Shown here piece after piece: positions 27,602-34,615 of a stretch of DNA of 64,000 nt. The position numbers and the translations under genes are program-made. Location of the stretch: assembly GCF_042654365.1 (NCBI RefSeq), contig NZ_JBHSGG010000017.1:138838-202837 (forward strand), in the 5' to 3' direction. This DNA comes from Coralloluteibacterium thermophilum. Its GTDB lineage: Bacteria; Pseudomonadota; Gammaproteobacteria; Xanthomonadales; Xanthomonadaceae. A model generated the notes under the pieces. The model was not told the DNA's origin, made no database searches, and worked only from the letters and a program-made list of their open reading frames with translations. The stretch's first letter is position 1; each line of letters begins with the position of its first letter.

Positions 27602-27901
27602 ATGGCACTGACCAAGGCAGAGATGGCGGAACGGCTCTTCGAGGAGGTCGGTCTGAACAAGCGCGAGGCGAAGGAATTCGTCGACGCGTTCTTCGATGCA
27701 CTGCGCGCCTCGCTGGAGCGTGGCCAGCAGATCAAGCTGTCGGGCTTCGGCAACTTCGACCTGCGCCGCAAGAACGAGCGGCCCGGCCGGAATCCCAAGA
27801 CCGGCGAGGAGATTCCGATTTCCGCGCGGACGGTGGTGACTTTCCGCCCGGGACAGAAGCTCAAGGAGAGGGTCGAGGCCTATGCTGGATCCGGGCAGTA
27901 A
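27602..27901 (+). CDS. ihfA: Integration host factor alpha subunit
   Basis: 99 residues. HU/IHF fold with the beta-arm segment NERPGRNPKTGEEIPI, including the intercalating Pro. ATG 27602 follows AGGGGG (27592-27597); the GTG at 27599 is a less likely start. IHF-alpha/beta bends DNA sharply at specific sites. Its position at the end of the pheST operon is conserved. Its last 20 bp overlap the start of the MerR-like gene. Confidence 0.97.
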   Translation: MALTKAEMAERLFEEVGLNKREAKEFVDAFFDALRASLERGQQIKLSGFGNFDLRRKNERPGRNPKTGEEIPISARTVVTFRPGQKLKERVEAYAGSGQ

Positions 27902-28238
27902 CCGCGAACTTCCGCCGATCCCGGCCAAGCGCTACTTCACCATCGGTGAGGTCAGCGAGCTGTGCGACGTCAAGCCGCACGTGCTGCGCTACTGGGAGAC
28001 CGAGTTCCCAAGCCTCAAGCCTGCGAAGCGGCGCGGCAACCGGCGCTACTACCAGCGCCACGACGTCCTGATGATCCGCCAGATCCGTGGCCTGCTCTAC
28101 GAACAGGGCTACACCATCGGCGGCGCGCGCCTGCGCCTGGAAGGCGAGGCGGGCAGGAACGAGTCGGCCATGTCGGCGCAGATCGTCCACCAGGTCCGGC
28201 TCGAACTCGAGGAAGTGCTGCAGCTGCTGCGGCGCTGA
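27882..28238 (+). CDS. MerR-family transcriptional regulator
   Basis: 118 residues. The helix-turn-helix FTIGEVSELCDVKPHVLRYWE and wing KRRGNRRYYQRHDVLMI are classical MerR. The C-terminal part is a short helix (VHQVRLELEEVLQLLRR) without a Cys-rich metal site or ligand domain. It overlaps ihfA by 20 bp, so it is translationally coupled. Genes of this type commonly follow ihfA in Pseudomonas and xanthomonads; the regulated targets are unknown. Confidence 0.9.
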   Translation: MLDPGSNRELPPIPAKRYFTIGEVSELCDVKPHVLRYWETEFPSLKPAKRRGNRRYYQRHDVLMIRQIRGLLYEQGYTIGGARLRLEGEAGRNESAMSAQIVHQVRLELEEVLQLLRR

Positions 28239-28277
28239 ACCGCCCGCCGGGCCCTGTGCAGCGGGACGCATGGCGCG

Positions 28278-28283
28278 TATAAT
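28278..28283 (+). promoter_or_regulatory. -10 element (TATAAT) of tRNA-Pro
   Basis: A perfect TATAAT 43 bp before the mature tRNA-Pro 5' end. The -35 region is poor. Confidence 0.6.
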
Positions 28284-28325
28284 CCCGCCTCCGCGTTCCC
28301 CCACGCGGAACTCGAGGTCCCGTGT

Positions 28326-28402
28326 CGGGGCGTAGCGCAGTCTGGTAGCGCATCTGCCTGGGGGGCAGAGGGTCGTCGGTTCGAATCCGGCCGTCCCGAC
28401 CA
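28326..28402 (+). tRNA. tRNA-Pro (GGG)
   Basis: 77 nt including encoded CCA. Acceptor CGGGGCG/CGTCCCG, anticodon loop CCTGGGGGG with GGG, T arm CGGTTCGAATCCG. Confidence 0.97.
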
Positions 28403-28420
28403 CTTCGGAACTCGATCGCG

Positions 28421-28444
28421 AACGGCGCCCTTGGGCGCCGTTTT
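28421..28444 (+). terminator. Terminator of tRNA-Pro
   Basis: AACGGCGCC (28421-28429) pairs with GGCGCCGTT (28434-28442) around CTTG, followed by TT. Confidence 0.85.
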
Positions 28445-28481
28445 GCGTTGTGGGGGTGGAGGGCGGGCGCAGGGCAGGCAG

Positions 28482-28606
28482 GGGCATAGGGCATAGGGCA
28501 TAGGGCATAGGGCGTAGGGCTCGGGGCGTAGGCATGAAGGCGCAGAGCCGGGCGCCATGCTCCTGCCCAAGCCCCAAGCCCCAAGCCCCAAGCCCCAAGC
28601 CCCAAG
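28482..28606. repeat. Opposed heptad arrays GGGCATA and CCCCAAG
   Basis: Left array 28482-28530 has seven exact 7-bp units: four GGGCATA, then GGGCGTA, GGGCTCG and GGGCGTA. A 34-bp spacer follows. The right array 28565-28606 has GCCCAAG and five CCCCAAG. Both arms have a G-rich strand pointing into the spacer, but the units are not complementary to each other. It lies between the tRNA-Pro terminator and the 3' end of serA. Confidence 0.85.
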
Positions 28607-28624
28607 CCCTCAAGCCCCGTCCCC

Positions 28625-29860
28625 TCAATACAACGCCCGCGTCCGCAAGGTCCCCGGGATCGCCGCGAGGTCGGCGCGCAGGGGCTGGATGGCGTCCTCG
28701 TCGGCGGAGACGTCGATCACGACGTAGCCGACCTCGCCGCGGGTCTGCAGGTACTGGCCGTCGATGTTGACGCCGTTGGCCGAGAACGCCTCGTTGATGC
28801 GCGTGAGCACGCCCGGGACGTTGCGGTGGATGTGCAGGAGGCGGCGGCTGCCGGCGTGCTCGGGCAGGGCGACCTCGGGGAAGTTCACCGCCGAGAGGGT
28901 CGAGCCGTTGTCGCTGTAGCGGATCAGCTTGGCCGCGACCTCCAGCCCGATGCTCTCCTGCGCCTCCTGGGTGCTGCCGCCCACGTGCGGGGTCAGCAAC
29001 ACGTTGTCCTTGCCGATCAGCGGCGAGACGAAGGGTTCGGCGTTGGCGGTCGGCTCGACCGGGAACACGTCGATGGCGGCGCCCCCGATCTGCCCGTCGT
29101 CGAGTGCGGCGGCGAGGGCGTCGATGTCGACCACGGTGCCGCGCGACGCGTTGATCAGGCTGGCGCCGCGCTTCATGCGCGCGAGTTCGGCGGCGCCGAT
29201 CATGCCGTGGGTGGCGGCGGTCTCGGGCACGTGCAGGGTCACCACGTCGGCGCGTGCGAGGAGGTCGTCCAGCCCCTGCGCCGGGCGGGCGTTGCCGAGC
29301 GAGAGCTTGGTCTCGATGTCGTGGAAGATCACCCGCATGCCCAGCGACTCGGCCAGCACGCCGACCTGGGTGCCGATGTGCCCGTAGCCGACGATGCCCA
29401 GCACCTTGTCGCGCACCTCGTAGCTGCCGGCGGCCGACTTCGCCCAGCCGCCGCGGTGGCACAGGGCGTTCTTCTCCGGGATCCGGCGCAGCAGCATGAT
29501 GATCTCGGCGATCACCAGCTCGGCGACGCTGCGGGTGTTGGAGTAGGGGGCGTTGAACACCGGGATGCCGGCACGCTGCGCGTGTGCGAGGTCGACCTGG
29601 TTGGTGCCGATGCAGAAACAGCCCGCCGCGATCAGGCGCGGCGCGGCATCCAGGGCCGCCGCGTCGAGCTGGGTCCGCGAACGGATGCCGAGGATGTGGG
29701 TGTCGGCCAGGGCCGCGTGGAGCGCCGCCGGCTCCAGCGCCTTCTCGTGGCGCTCGATGCGGGTGTAGCCGGCGCTGCGGAAGGCCTCGACCGCGCTGGC
29801 GCTGACGCCCTCCAGGAGCAGGACCTTGATCTCGGACTTGGGAAAGCTCGTGCGGCGCAT
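28625..29860 (-). CDS. serA: D-3-phosphoglycerate dehydrogenase with C-terminal ACT domain
   Basis: 411 residues from ATG 29860, like E. coli SerA (410). NAD-binding GYGHIG is near 160, catalytic region ASRGTVVD and HVGGSTQEAQESIG near 255-310, and the regulatory ACT domain (NVPGVLTRINEAFSANGVNIDGQYL) is at about 340-411. It catalyses the first, serine-inhibited step of serine synthesis, and this type can reduce 2-oxoglutarate to D-2-hydroxyglutarate while oxidising 3-phosphoglycerate. It is divergent from the dehydrogenase that would oxidise that product. Confidence 0.97.
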   Translation of the reverse strand: MRRTSFPKSEIKVLLLEGVSASAVEAFRSAGYTRIERHEKALEPAALHAALADTHILGIRSRTQLDAAALDAAPRLIAAGCFCIGTNQVDLAHAQRAGIPVFNAPYSNTRSVAELVIAEIIMLLRRIPEKNALCHRGGWAKSAAGSYEVRDKVLGIVGYGHIGTQVGVLAESLGMRVIFHDIETKLSLGNARPAQGLDDLLARADVVTLHVPETAATHGMIGAAELARMKRGASLINASRGTVVDIDALAAALDDGQIGGAAIDVFPVEPTANAEPFVSPLIGKDNVLLTPHVGGSTQEAQESIGLEVAAKLIRYSDNGSTLSAVNFPEVALPEHAGSRRLLHIHRNVPGVLTRINEAFSANGVNIDGQYLQTRGEVGYVVIDVSADEDAIQPLRADLAAIPGTLRTRALY

Positions 29861-29927
29861 GGCGGGAACGGCGGGGACCGGCACCAACTATGCCAGAGCC
29901 CCGCGCTGCGCCGGCCGTGCCGCGCGC

Positions 29928-29933
29928 TACACT
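29928..29933 (+). promoter_or_regulatory. -10 element (TACACT) of the D-2-hydroxyglutarate dehydrogenase gene
   Basis: TACACT ends 7 nt before GTG 29941, so transcription would begin at or next to the start codon. This argues for a leaderless mRNA and against the in-frame ATG at 29890. Confidence 0.5.
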
Positions 29934-29940
29934 GCGTGGC

Positions 29941-31335
29941 GTGTCCATCCTGATCGAACCCGACGCGCTCGCCGCGCTGCGCGGCCTCCTCGGCGAGGCG
30001 CGCGTCCTCACCGAGCCCGCCGACCTCGCCCACTACGGACGCGACTGGACGCGCCAGGTCGCGCCGGCGCCTTCCGCCGTCGCGCTTCCCGAGTCCGCCG
30101 GCGAGGTGCAGGCCATCGTGCGCTGGGCCATCGCCCACCGGGTCGCCCTGGTGCCGTCGGGCGGGCGCACCGGCCTGTCCGGGGGCGCCGTCGCGGCGGC
30201 CGGCGAGGTCGTGGTCGCGCTGGACCGCATGAACAGGGTGCTGGACTTCGACCCGATCGACCGCAGCCTGACCGTGCAGGCCGGGATCGCGACCGAGGCC
30301 GTGCACAACGCCGCGGCCGAGCGCGGCCTGTTCTACCCGGTGGACTTCGCCAGCAAGGGGTCGAGCCAGATCGGCGGCAACGTCAGCACCAACGCGGGCG
30401 GCATCAAGGTGCTGCGCTACGGCATGACCCGCGACCGGGTGACGGGGCTGAAGGTGGTCACCGGCACCGGGGAGGTGCTCGACCTCAACCGCGGGCTGGT
30501 CAAGAACGCCACCGGCTACGACCTGCGGCACCTGTTCATCGGTGCCGAGGGCACCCTGGGCATCGTGGTCGAGGCGACGCTGGCCCTGGCCGAGCCGCCG
30601 GCCGACCCCAAGGTGATGCTGCTGGCCCTCCCGGACGCGGCGGCGATCATGCGGGTGTTCGACGCCTTCCGCTCCGCGGTGGCGCTGACCGCCTTCGAGT
30701 TCTTCACCGACCGCGCGCTGGCGCACGTGCTGGCGCGCGGCGCGCAGCGCGCGCTCGACACGGACGCGCCGTTCTACGTGGTCTGCGAGTTCGATGCCGT
30801 CGGCGAGGCCGAGGCCCGCGCCCTGGCCGCGTTCGAGCGCTGCGCCGGCGACGGCCTGCTGCTCGACGGCGTCATCGGCCAGAGCGGCGCGCAGAACGCC
30901 GAGCTCTGGGCGCTGCGCGAGGGCATCTCCGAGAGCCTCGCCCCGCACCTGCCGTACAAGAACGACGTCTCGGTGCGGGTGTCCGCGATGCCGGCCTTCA
31001 TGGCCGAGGCGCAGGCGCTGATCGCGCGGGAGTATCCCGACTTCGAGGTGGTGTGGTTCGGTCACATCGGCGACGGCAACCTGCACATCAACATCCTCAA
31101 GCCGCAGGCGCTGGCGCACCCCGACTTCGTGCGCGAATGCGGCCGCGTGACGGCGCTGCTGGGCGAGGTCATCGCGCGCCACGGCGGGAGCGTCTCCGCC
31201 GAGCACGGCGTCGGCCTGCTCAAGAAGCCCTACCTCGGGCACACGCGCAGCGCCGCGGAGGTCGAGCTCATGCGCGGCATCCGCCGCGTGTTCGACCCGC
31301 ACGGCATCCTCAACCCCGGCAAGCTCTTCGACTGA
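29941..31335 (+). CDS. FAD-linked D-2-hydroxyacid dehydrogenase, probably D-2-hydroxyglutarate dehydrogenase
   Basis: 464 residues from GTG 29941. VAO-type FAD domain (LVPSGGRTGLSGGAV; SKGSSQIGGNVSTNAGG) and C-terminal FAD-oxidase domain with GHIGDGNLHINI and the HGVGLLKKPYL block. The family includes D-lactate, glycolate (GlcD) and D-2-hydroxyglutarate dehydrogenases. The divergent serA favours D-2-hydroxyglutarate, because in Pseudomonas the two enzymes have been shown to be coupled, one recycling the product of the other to electron-transfer flavoprotein. The substrate is inferred from context; the enzyme class is firm. Confidence 0.88.
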   Translation: MSILIEPDALAALRGLLGEARVLTEPADLAHYGRDWTRQVAPAPSAVALPESAGEVQAIVRWAIAHRVALVPSGGRTGLSGGAVAAAGEVVVALDRMNRVLDFDPIDRSLTVQAGIATEAVHNAAAERGLFYPVDFASKGSSQIGGNVSTNAGGIKVLRYGMTRDRVTGLKVVTGTGEVLDLNRGLVKNATGYDLRHLFIGAEGTLGIVVEATLALAEPPADPKVMLLALPDAAAIMRVFDAFRSAVALTAFEFFTDRALAHVLARGAQRALDTDAPFYVVCEFDAVGEAEARALAAFERCAGDGLLLDGVIGQSGAQNAELWALREGISESLAPHLPYKNDVSVRVSAMPAFMAEAQALIAREYPDFEVVWFGHIGDGNLHINILKPQALAHPDFVRECGRVTALLGEVIARHGGSVSAEHGVGLLKKPYLGHTRSAAEVELMRGIRRVFDPHGILNPGKLFD

Positions 31336-31345
31336 CGGACCGACC

Positions 31346-32296
31346 ATGACCGACCCGCTCTACCCCGAGATCCAGCCCTACGACAGCGGCCGCCTGCGCG
31401 TGGACGACCGCCATTCGCTCGCCTACGAGCAGGTGGGCAATCCCGAGGGCAAGCCGGTGGTGATCCTGCACGGCGGCCCGGGCGGCGGCTGCAGCCCGAA
31501 GATGCGCCGCTTCCACGACCCGGCGGCCTACCGCATCGTGCTGTTCGACCAGCGCGGCGCCGGTCGCTCGACCCCGCATGCCGACCTCGTCGACAACACC
31601 ACCTGGGACCTCGTCGCCGACATCGAGCGCCTGCGCGAACACCTCGGCATCGACCGCTGGCAGGTGTTCGGCGGCAGCTGGGGCTCGACGCTGGCCCTGG
31701 CCTACGCCGAGACGCATCCGCAGCGGGTGAGCGAGCTGGTGCTGCGTGGCATCTTCATGCTGCGCCGGTGGGAGCTGGAGTGGTTCTACCAGGAGGGCGC
31801 CTCGCGCCTGTTCCCGGACGCCTGGGAGCAGTACCTCAAGCCGATCCCGCCGGTGGAGCGGCACGACCTCATCTCCGCCTACCACCGCCGGCTGACCTCG
31901 GAGGACGAGGCCACGCGTCTGGCGGCGGCGCGCGCCTGGTCGGTGTGGGAGGCGGCGACCAGCTACCTGCACCAGGACCCGGACTTCATGGCCGCGCACG
32001 AGGACCCGCAGTTCGCCCTGGCCTTCGCGCGCATCGAGTGCCACTACTTCGTCAACGGCGGCTTCTTCGAGGTCGAGGACCAGCTGCTGCGCGACGCGCA
32101 CCGCCTCGCCGACATCCCCGGCACCATCGTGCACGGGCGCTACGACGTTGTCTGTCCCGTCGCCAACGCCTGGGACCTGCACAGGGCCTGGCCGCAGGCC
32201 CGGCTGGAGATCTGCCCCACCTCGGGCCATTCCGCCTTCGAGCCCGAGATCGCCGCCGCGCTGGTGCGGGCGACGGATGGGTATCGGGTGGGGTGA
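31346..32296 (+). CDS. pip: Proline iminopeptidase
   Basis: 316 residues, alpha/beta-hydrolase S33 family. Oxyanion block LHGGPGGGCSP near 35-45, FDQRGAGRSTPH, nucleophile elbow GGSWGSTLAL (Ser near 111), and C-terminal Asp (HGRYDVVCP) and His (TSGHSAFE). It removes N-terminal proline from peptides. It starts 10 nt after the preceding dehydrogenase gene, so co-transcription is likely. Confidence 0.95.
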   Translation: MTDPLYPEIQPYDSGRLRVDDRHSLAYEQVGNPEGKPVVILHGGPGGGCSPKMRRFHDPAAYRIVLFDQRGAGRSTPHADLVDNTTWDLVADIERLREHLGIDRWQVFGGSWGSTLALAYAETHPQRVSELVLRGIFMLRRWELEWFYQEGASRLFPDAWEQYLKPIPPVERHDLISAYHRRLTSEDEATRLAAARAWSVWEAATSYLHQDPDFMAAHEDPQFALAFARIECHYFVNGGFFEVEDQLLRDAHRLADIPGTIVHGRYDVVCPVANAWDLHRAWPQARLEICPTSGHSAFEPEIAAALVRATDGYRVG

Positions 32297-32306
32297 AGCG
32301 GTTGGG

Positions 32307-32457
32307 GGGAAGCGGGAATCGGGAATGGGAGCGTGCGTTGACCGGTGGGACAGTGGCTCGGCGGCGGTCGCTCTGCCGCCTGAGGCGCTGCGGGCGGATC
32401 AATCCGTGCGCGTCGGTGTCGCCTTCGGGTCCCGATTCCCCATTCCCGATTCCCGCC
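32307..32457. repeat. Heptad inverted-repeat element between pip and the NUDIX gene
   Basis: The core inverted repeat is 32312-32329 with 32439-32456 (18 bp, perfect), starting GCGGGAA and ending TTCCCGC. Units on the left are GGGAAGC, GGGAATC, GGGAATG, GGGAGCG; on the right TCCCGAT, TCCCCAT, TCCCGAT, TCCCGCC. The interior is about 110 bp. The right part overlaps the coding end of the NUDIX gene. Confidence 0.85.
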
Positions 32458-32980
32458 CTCCAACCCCTCGCTCCACGAACCACAACCCCGCCCACACCTT
32501 GGCATCCATGACATAGCCCTCCGCCATGCGGGCGGCGAGCCAGGCGGGCGCGTCGGCGCGGGGGATCGCGTGGACGACGATGTCCTCGCTCGCGTCGCCG
32601 CCGCCGTCGTGGATGCGGGTGAGCCCGGTGGCGCGGACGAAGGCGACCTTCTCGTTCGACATGCCGGCCGTGCTCGGGCCCGTCATCAGCAGCTCGCAGT
32701 ACGCGGGGCGCCAGCCGGTCTCTTCCTCCAGTTCGCGCGCGGCGGCGAGTTCCACGCTCTCGCTGCCGTGGACGTCGCCCACGAGGCCGGCGGGCATCTC
32801 GATGGTCTTCGCGTCGACCGGCACGCGGTACTGCTCGACGAACAGCAGTTCGTCCTGCGGCGTCACCGCCAGGATGATCACCGCGATGCCGTCGGCGTTG
32901 GTGCGCTCGACGAACTCCCAGGTCCCGCGGCGCTTGATCCGCAGGTACTTGCCTTCCCACAGGGTCTCGATCTGGTCCAT
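32399..32980 (-). CDS. NUDIX hydrolase, ADP-ribose pyrophosphatase type
   Basis: 193 residues from ATG 32980. A perfect NUDIX box G-x5-E-x7-REL-x-EE-x-GW lies around residues 67-89, after VEQYRVPVDAKTIEMPAGLVG, as in ADP-ribose/sugar-nucleotide pyrophosphatases. The natural fold should end near WAGLWFVER. The remaining ~22 residues (GVGGRESGMGNRDPKA...) are encoded by the heptad repeat element and are probably a non-functional tail. It is the last gene of a leftward operon with the flap exonuclease (28 bp upstream) and the nitroreductase. Confidence 0.92.
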   Translation of the reverse strand: MDQIETLWEGKYLRIKRRGTWEFVERTNADGIAVIILAVTPQDELLFVEQYRVPVDAKTIEMPAGLVGDVHGSESVELAAARELEEETGWRPAYCELLMTGPSTAGMSNEKVAFVRATGLTRIHDGGGDASEDIVVHAIPRADAPAWLAARMAEGYVMDAKVWAGLWFVERGVGGRESGMGNRDPKATPTRTD

Positions 32981-33008
32981 GGCGCGTGCTGACGGGCTCG
33001 GTTCGGGT

Positions 33009-33911
33009 CTACAGGGCCGCCGCCTCGCGCAGGCGCCGCCGGCTCATCGGGCCGAAGCGCACCTGCTCCATCAGCGCGTCGAGCGCCGCGGCATCCGCCG
33101 GCCGGCGCTCGGCGCCACCGAAGTCCTCGGGCAGCGGGGCGTCCAGCGCCAGTGTCGCCAACTGCCGTGACAGCAGCGCCTGCGCGCGGTGGGTGCGCAG
33201 GCGCTCGGCACAGGTCGCGGCGCCGCGCAGGCGCAGGTAGGGCACTTCGTCGATCCGGTCGAGCAGGGCGTCGAGGCTGCCGAAGTGCGCCAGCAGCACC
33301 GCGGCCGTCTTGGCGCCGATGCCGGGCACGCCCGGGATGTTGTCGATGGCGTCGCCGGTCAGGCCGAGGTAGTCGGCGATCTGGTGCGCATGCACGCCGT
33401 AGCGGGCCTTCACCTCGTGGGCGCGCCAGCGCAGGTTGCGCGCGTAGTCCCACTGCTCATCGTCGCCCACCAGCAGCTGCGACAGGTCCTTGTCGGCCGA
33501 GACGATGACCCCGTGCGGGATGTCCGTGCGCAGCCGCGCCAGCGCGCTGCCGATGAGGTCGTCGCCCTCGTAGCGGGTGTCCGCCAGCACCGTCAGGCCC
33601 AGCGCGCGGCACAGCGCCTGGCAGTGCGCGAACTGCCGGCGCAGGTCGTCGGGCGGCGGCGGCCGGTTCGCCTTGTAGGCAGGGAACAGCGCATTGCGGA
33701 AGCCGGTGCGCAGGGCCTCGTCGAAGGCCAGCAGCATGCGCACGGGGCGCTGGCGCTCGAGGAACTCCAGCAGGAAGCGCGCGAAGCCGTGCACCGCCCC
33801 GGCGGGCTGGCCCTCGGCGTCGACCGCGTCGAGGTCCGCCGCGTGCCAGGCACGGAACACGTAGAGGCTGGCGTCCACCAGGTACAGCGGTGCGTGCGTC
33901 GGCGCGTGCAT
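33009..33911 (-). CDS. 5'-3' exonuclease, flap endonuclease family (PolA N-domain/ExoIX-like)
   Basis: 300 residues. Acidic metal-site motifs YLVDASLYVFRAWHA, LLAFDEALRTGFRNALFPAYKANR, DTRYEGDDLIGSALA and SADKDLSQLL, then the helix-3-turn-helix GLTGDAIDNIPGVPGIGAKTA. It is a stand-alone version of the DNA polymerase I 5' nuclease domain that removes 5' flaps or RNA primers. E. coli ExoIX (Xni) is the nearest analogue, but it lacks one acidic cluster that this protein appears to retain. It starts 1 nt from the nitroreductase stop. Confidence 0.92.
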   Translation of the reverse strand: MHAPTHAPLYLVDASLYVFRAWHAADLDAVDAEGQPAGAVHGFARFLLEFLERQRPVRMLLAFDEALRTGFRNALFPAYKANRPPPPDDLRRQFAHCQALCRALGLTVLADTRYEGDDLIGSALARLRTDIPHGVIVSADKDLSQLLVGDDEQWDYARNLRWRAHEVKARYGVHAHQIADYLGLTGDAIDNIPGVPGIGAKTAAVLLAHFGSLDALLDRIDEVPYLRLRGAATCAERLRTHRAQALLSRQLATLALDAPLPEDFGGAERRPADAAALDALMEQVRFGPMSRRRLREAAAL

Positions 33912-33912
33912 G

Positions 33913-34497
33913 TCAGAGCGGCCGCCAGGCGCTCAGGCGGGCATCCGGGTCGGGGCGCTCGCGATCGGGCACGACCTCGGTGGGCGTGCCGATGTGGACG
34001 AAGCCCAGGAGCTCCTCGTCCGGGGCCAGCCCCAGCTCGGTGAGGAAGGGGCGATCGTAGGCGGCCCAGCCGGTCAGCCACTGGGCGCCGAAGCCGAGGG
34101 CATCGGCGGCCTGAAGCAGGGCGAAGCACACGCAGCCGGTGGTGAGCTGCTGCTCGATCACCGGGACCTTGTGGTCGCGCAGCGGCCGGCAGACGACCGC
34201 GACGACCAGCGGCGCCTGCGCGAACCGCCGGCGCGCCTTCTCGACCACCGCGTCCGGCGCACCGGGATCGCGCACCCGCGCGCGCGCCGCGAGGCGCTCG
34301 CCCAGCGCGAGGCGGGCGTCGCCGTCGATGGCGATGAAGCGCCAGGGCGCGAGGTTGCCGTGGTCGGGCACGCGCGAGGCCGCTTCGAGCATCCGCCGCA
34401 GTTGCGCGGCGTCGGGGCCGGGCGCGGCGAGGAGACGACTCGGGACCGAACGACGGCTCAGGAGGCGCCCGAGCGCGCCTTGAACGGAGTGAGGCAT
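33913..34497 (-). CDS. Nitroreductase-family flavoprotein (YdjA-like)
   Basis: 194 residues. N-terminal RRSVPSRLLAAPGPD and the SRVPDHGNLAPWRFIAIDG block are typical of the YdjA branch of FMN-dependent nitroreductases. The GFGAQWLTGWAAYD and EELLGFVHIGTP blocks follow. These enzymes reduce nitroaromatics or quinones with NAD(P)H; natural substrates are unclear. It is first in the three-gene leftward operon. TAGAGT on the minus strand just before the start is a likely -10, leaving almost no leader. Confidence 0.92.
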   Translation of the reverse strand: MPHSVQGALGRLLSRRSVPSRLLAAPGPDAAQLRRMLEAASRVPDHGNLAPWRFIAIDGDARLALGERLAARARVRDPGAPDAVVEKARRRFAQAPLVVAVVCRPLRDHKVPVIEQQLTTGCVCFALLQAADALGFGAQWLTGWAAYDRPFLTELGLAPDEELLGFVHIGTPTEVVPDRERPDPDARLSAWRPL

Positions 34498-34615
34498 GCG
34501 GGCACTCTAGCAGCCGCCCGACCGCACATGGACTGTGACGCGCATCGCAGCCGGTTTCGATACGTGCCGGCTATGGTGCGCTGCCTGCGCTTCAGGCGCA
34601 TCCCCCCGCCCCCCG

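Noticed and set aside
28482..28606. Regularly spaced repeats that could suggest a CRISPR array
   Set aside because: Units are 7 bp and directly tandem with no unique spacers, and there are no cas genes.
29890..29940. ATG start for the D-2-hydroxyglutarate dehydrogenase gene at 29890
   Set aside because: The best -10 lies downstream of it, and the added residues (PEPRAAPAVPRATLRG) are not typical of the family.
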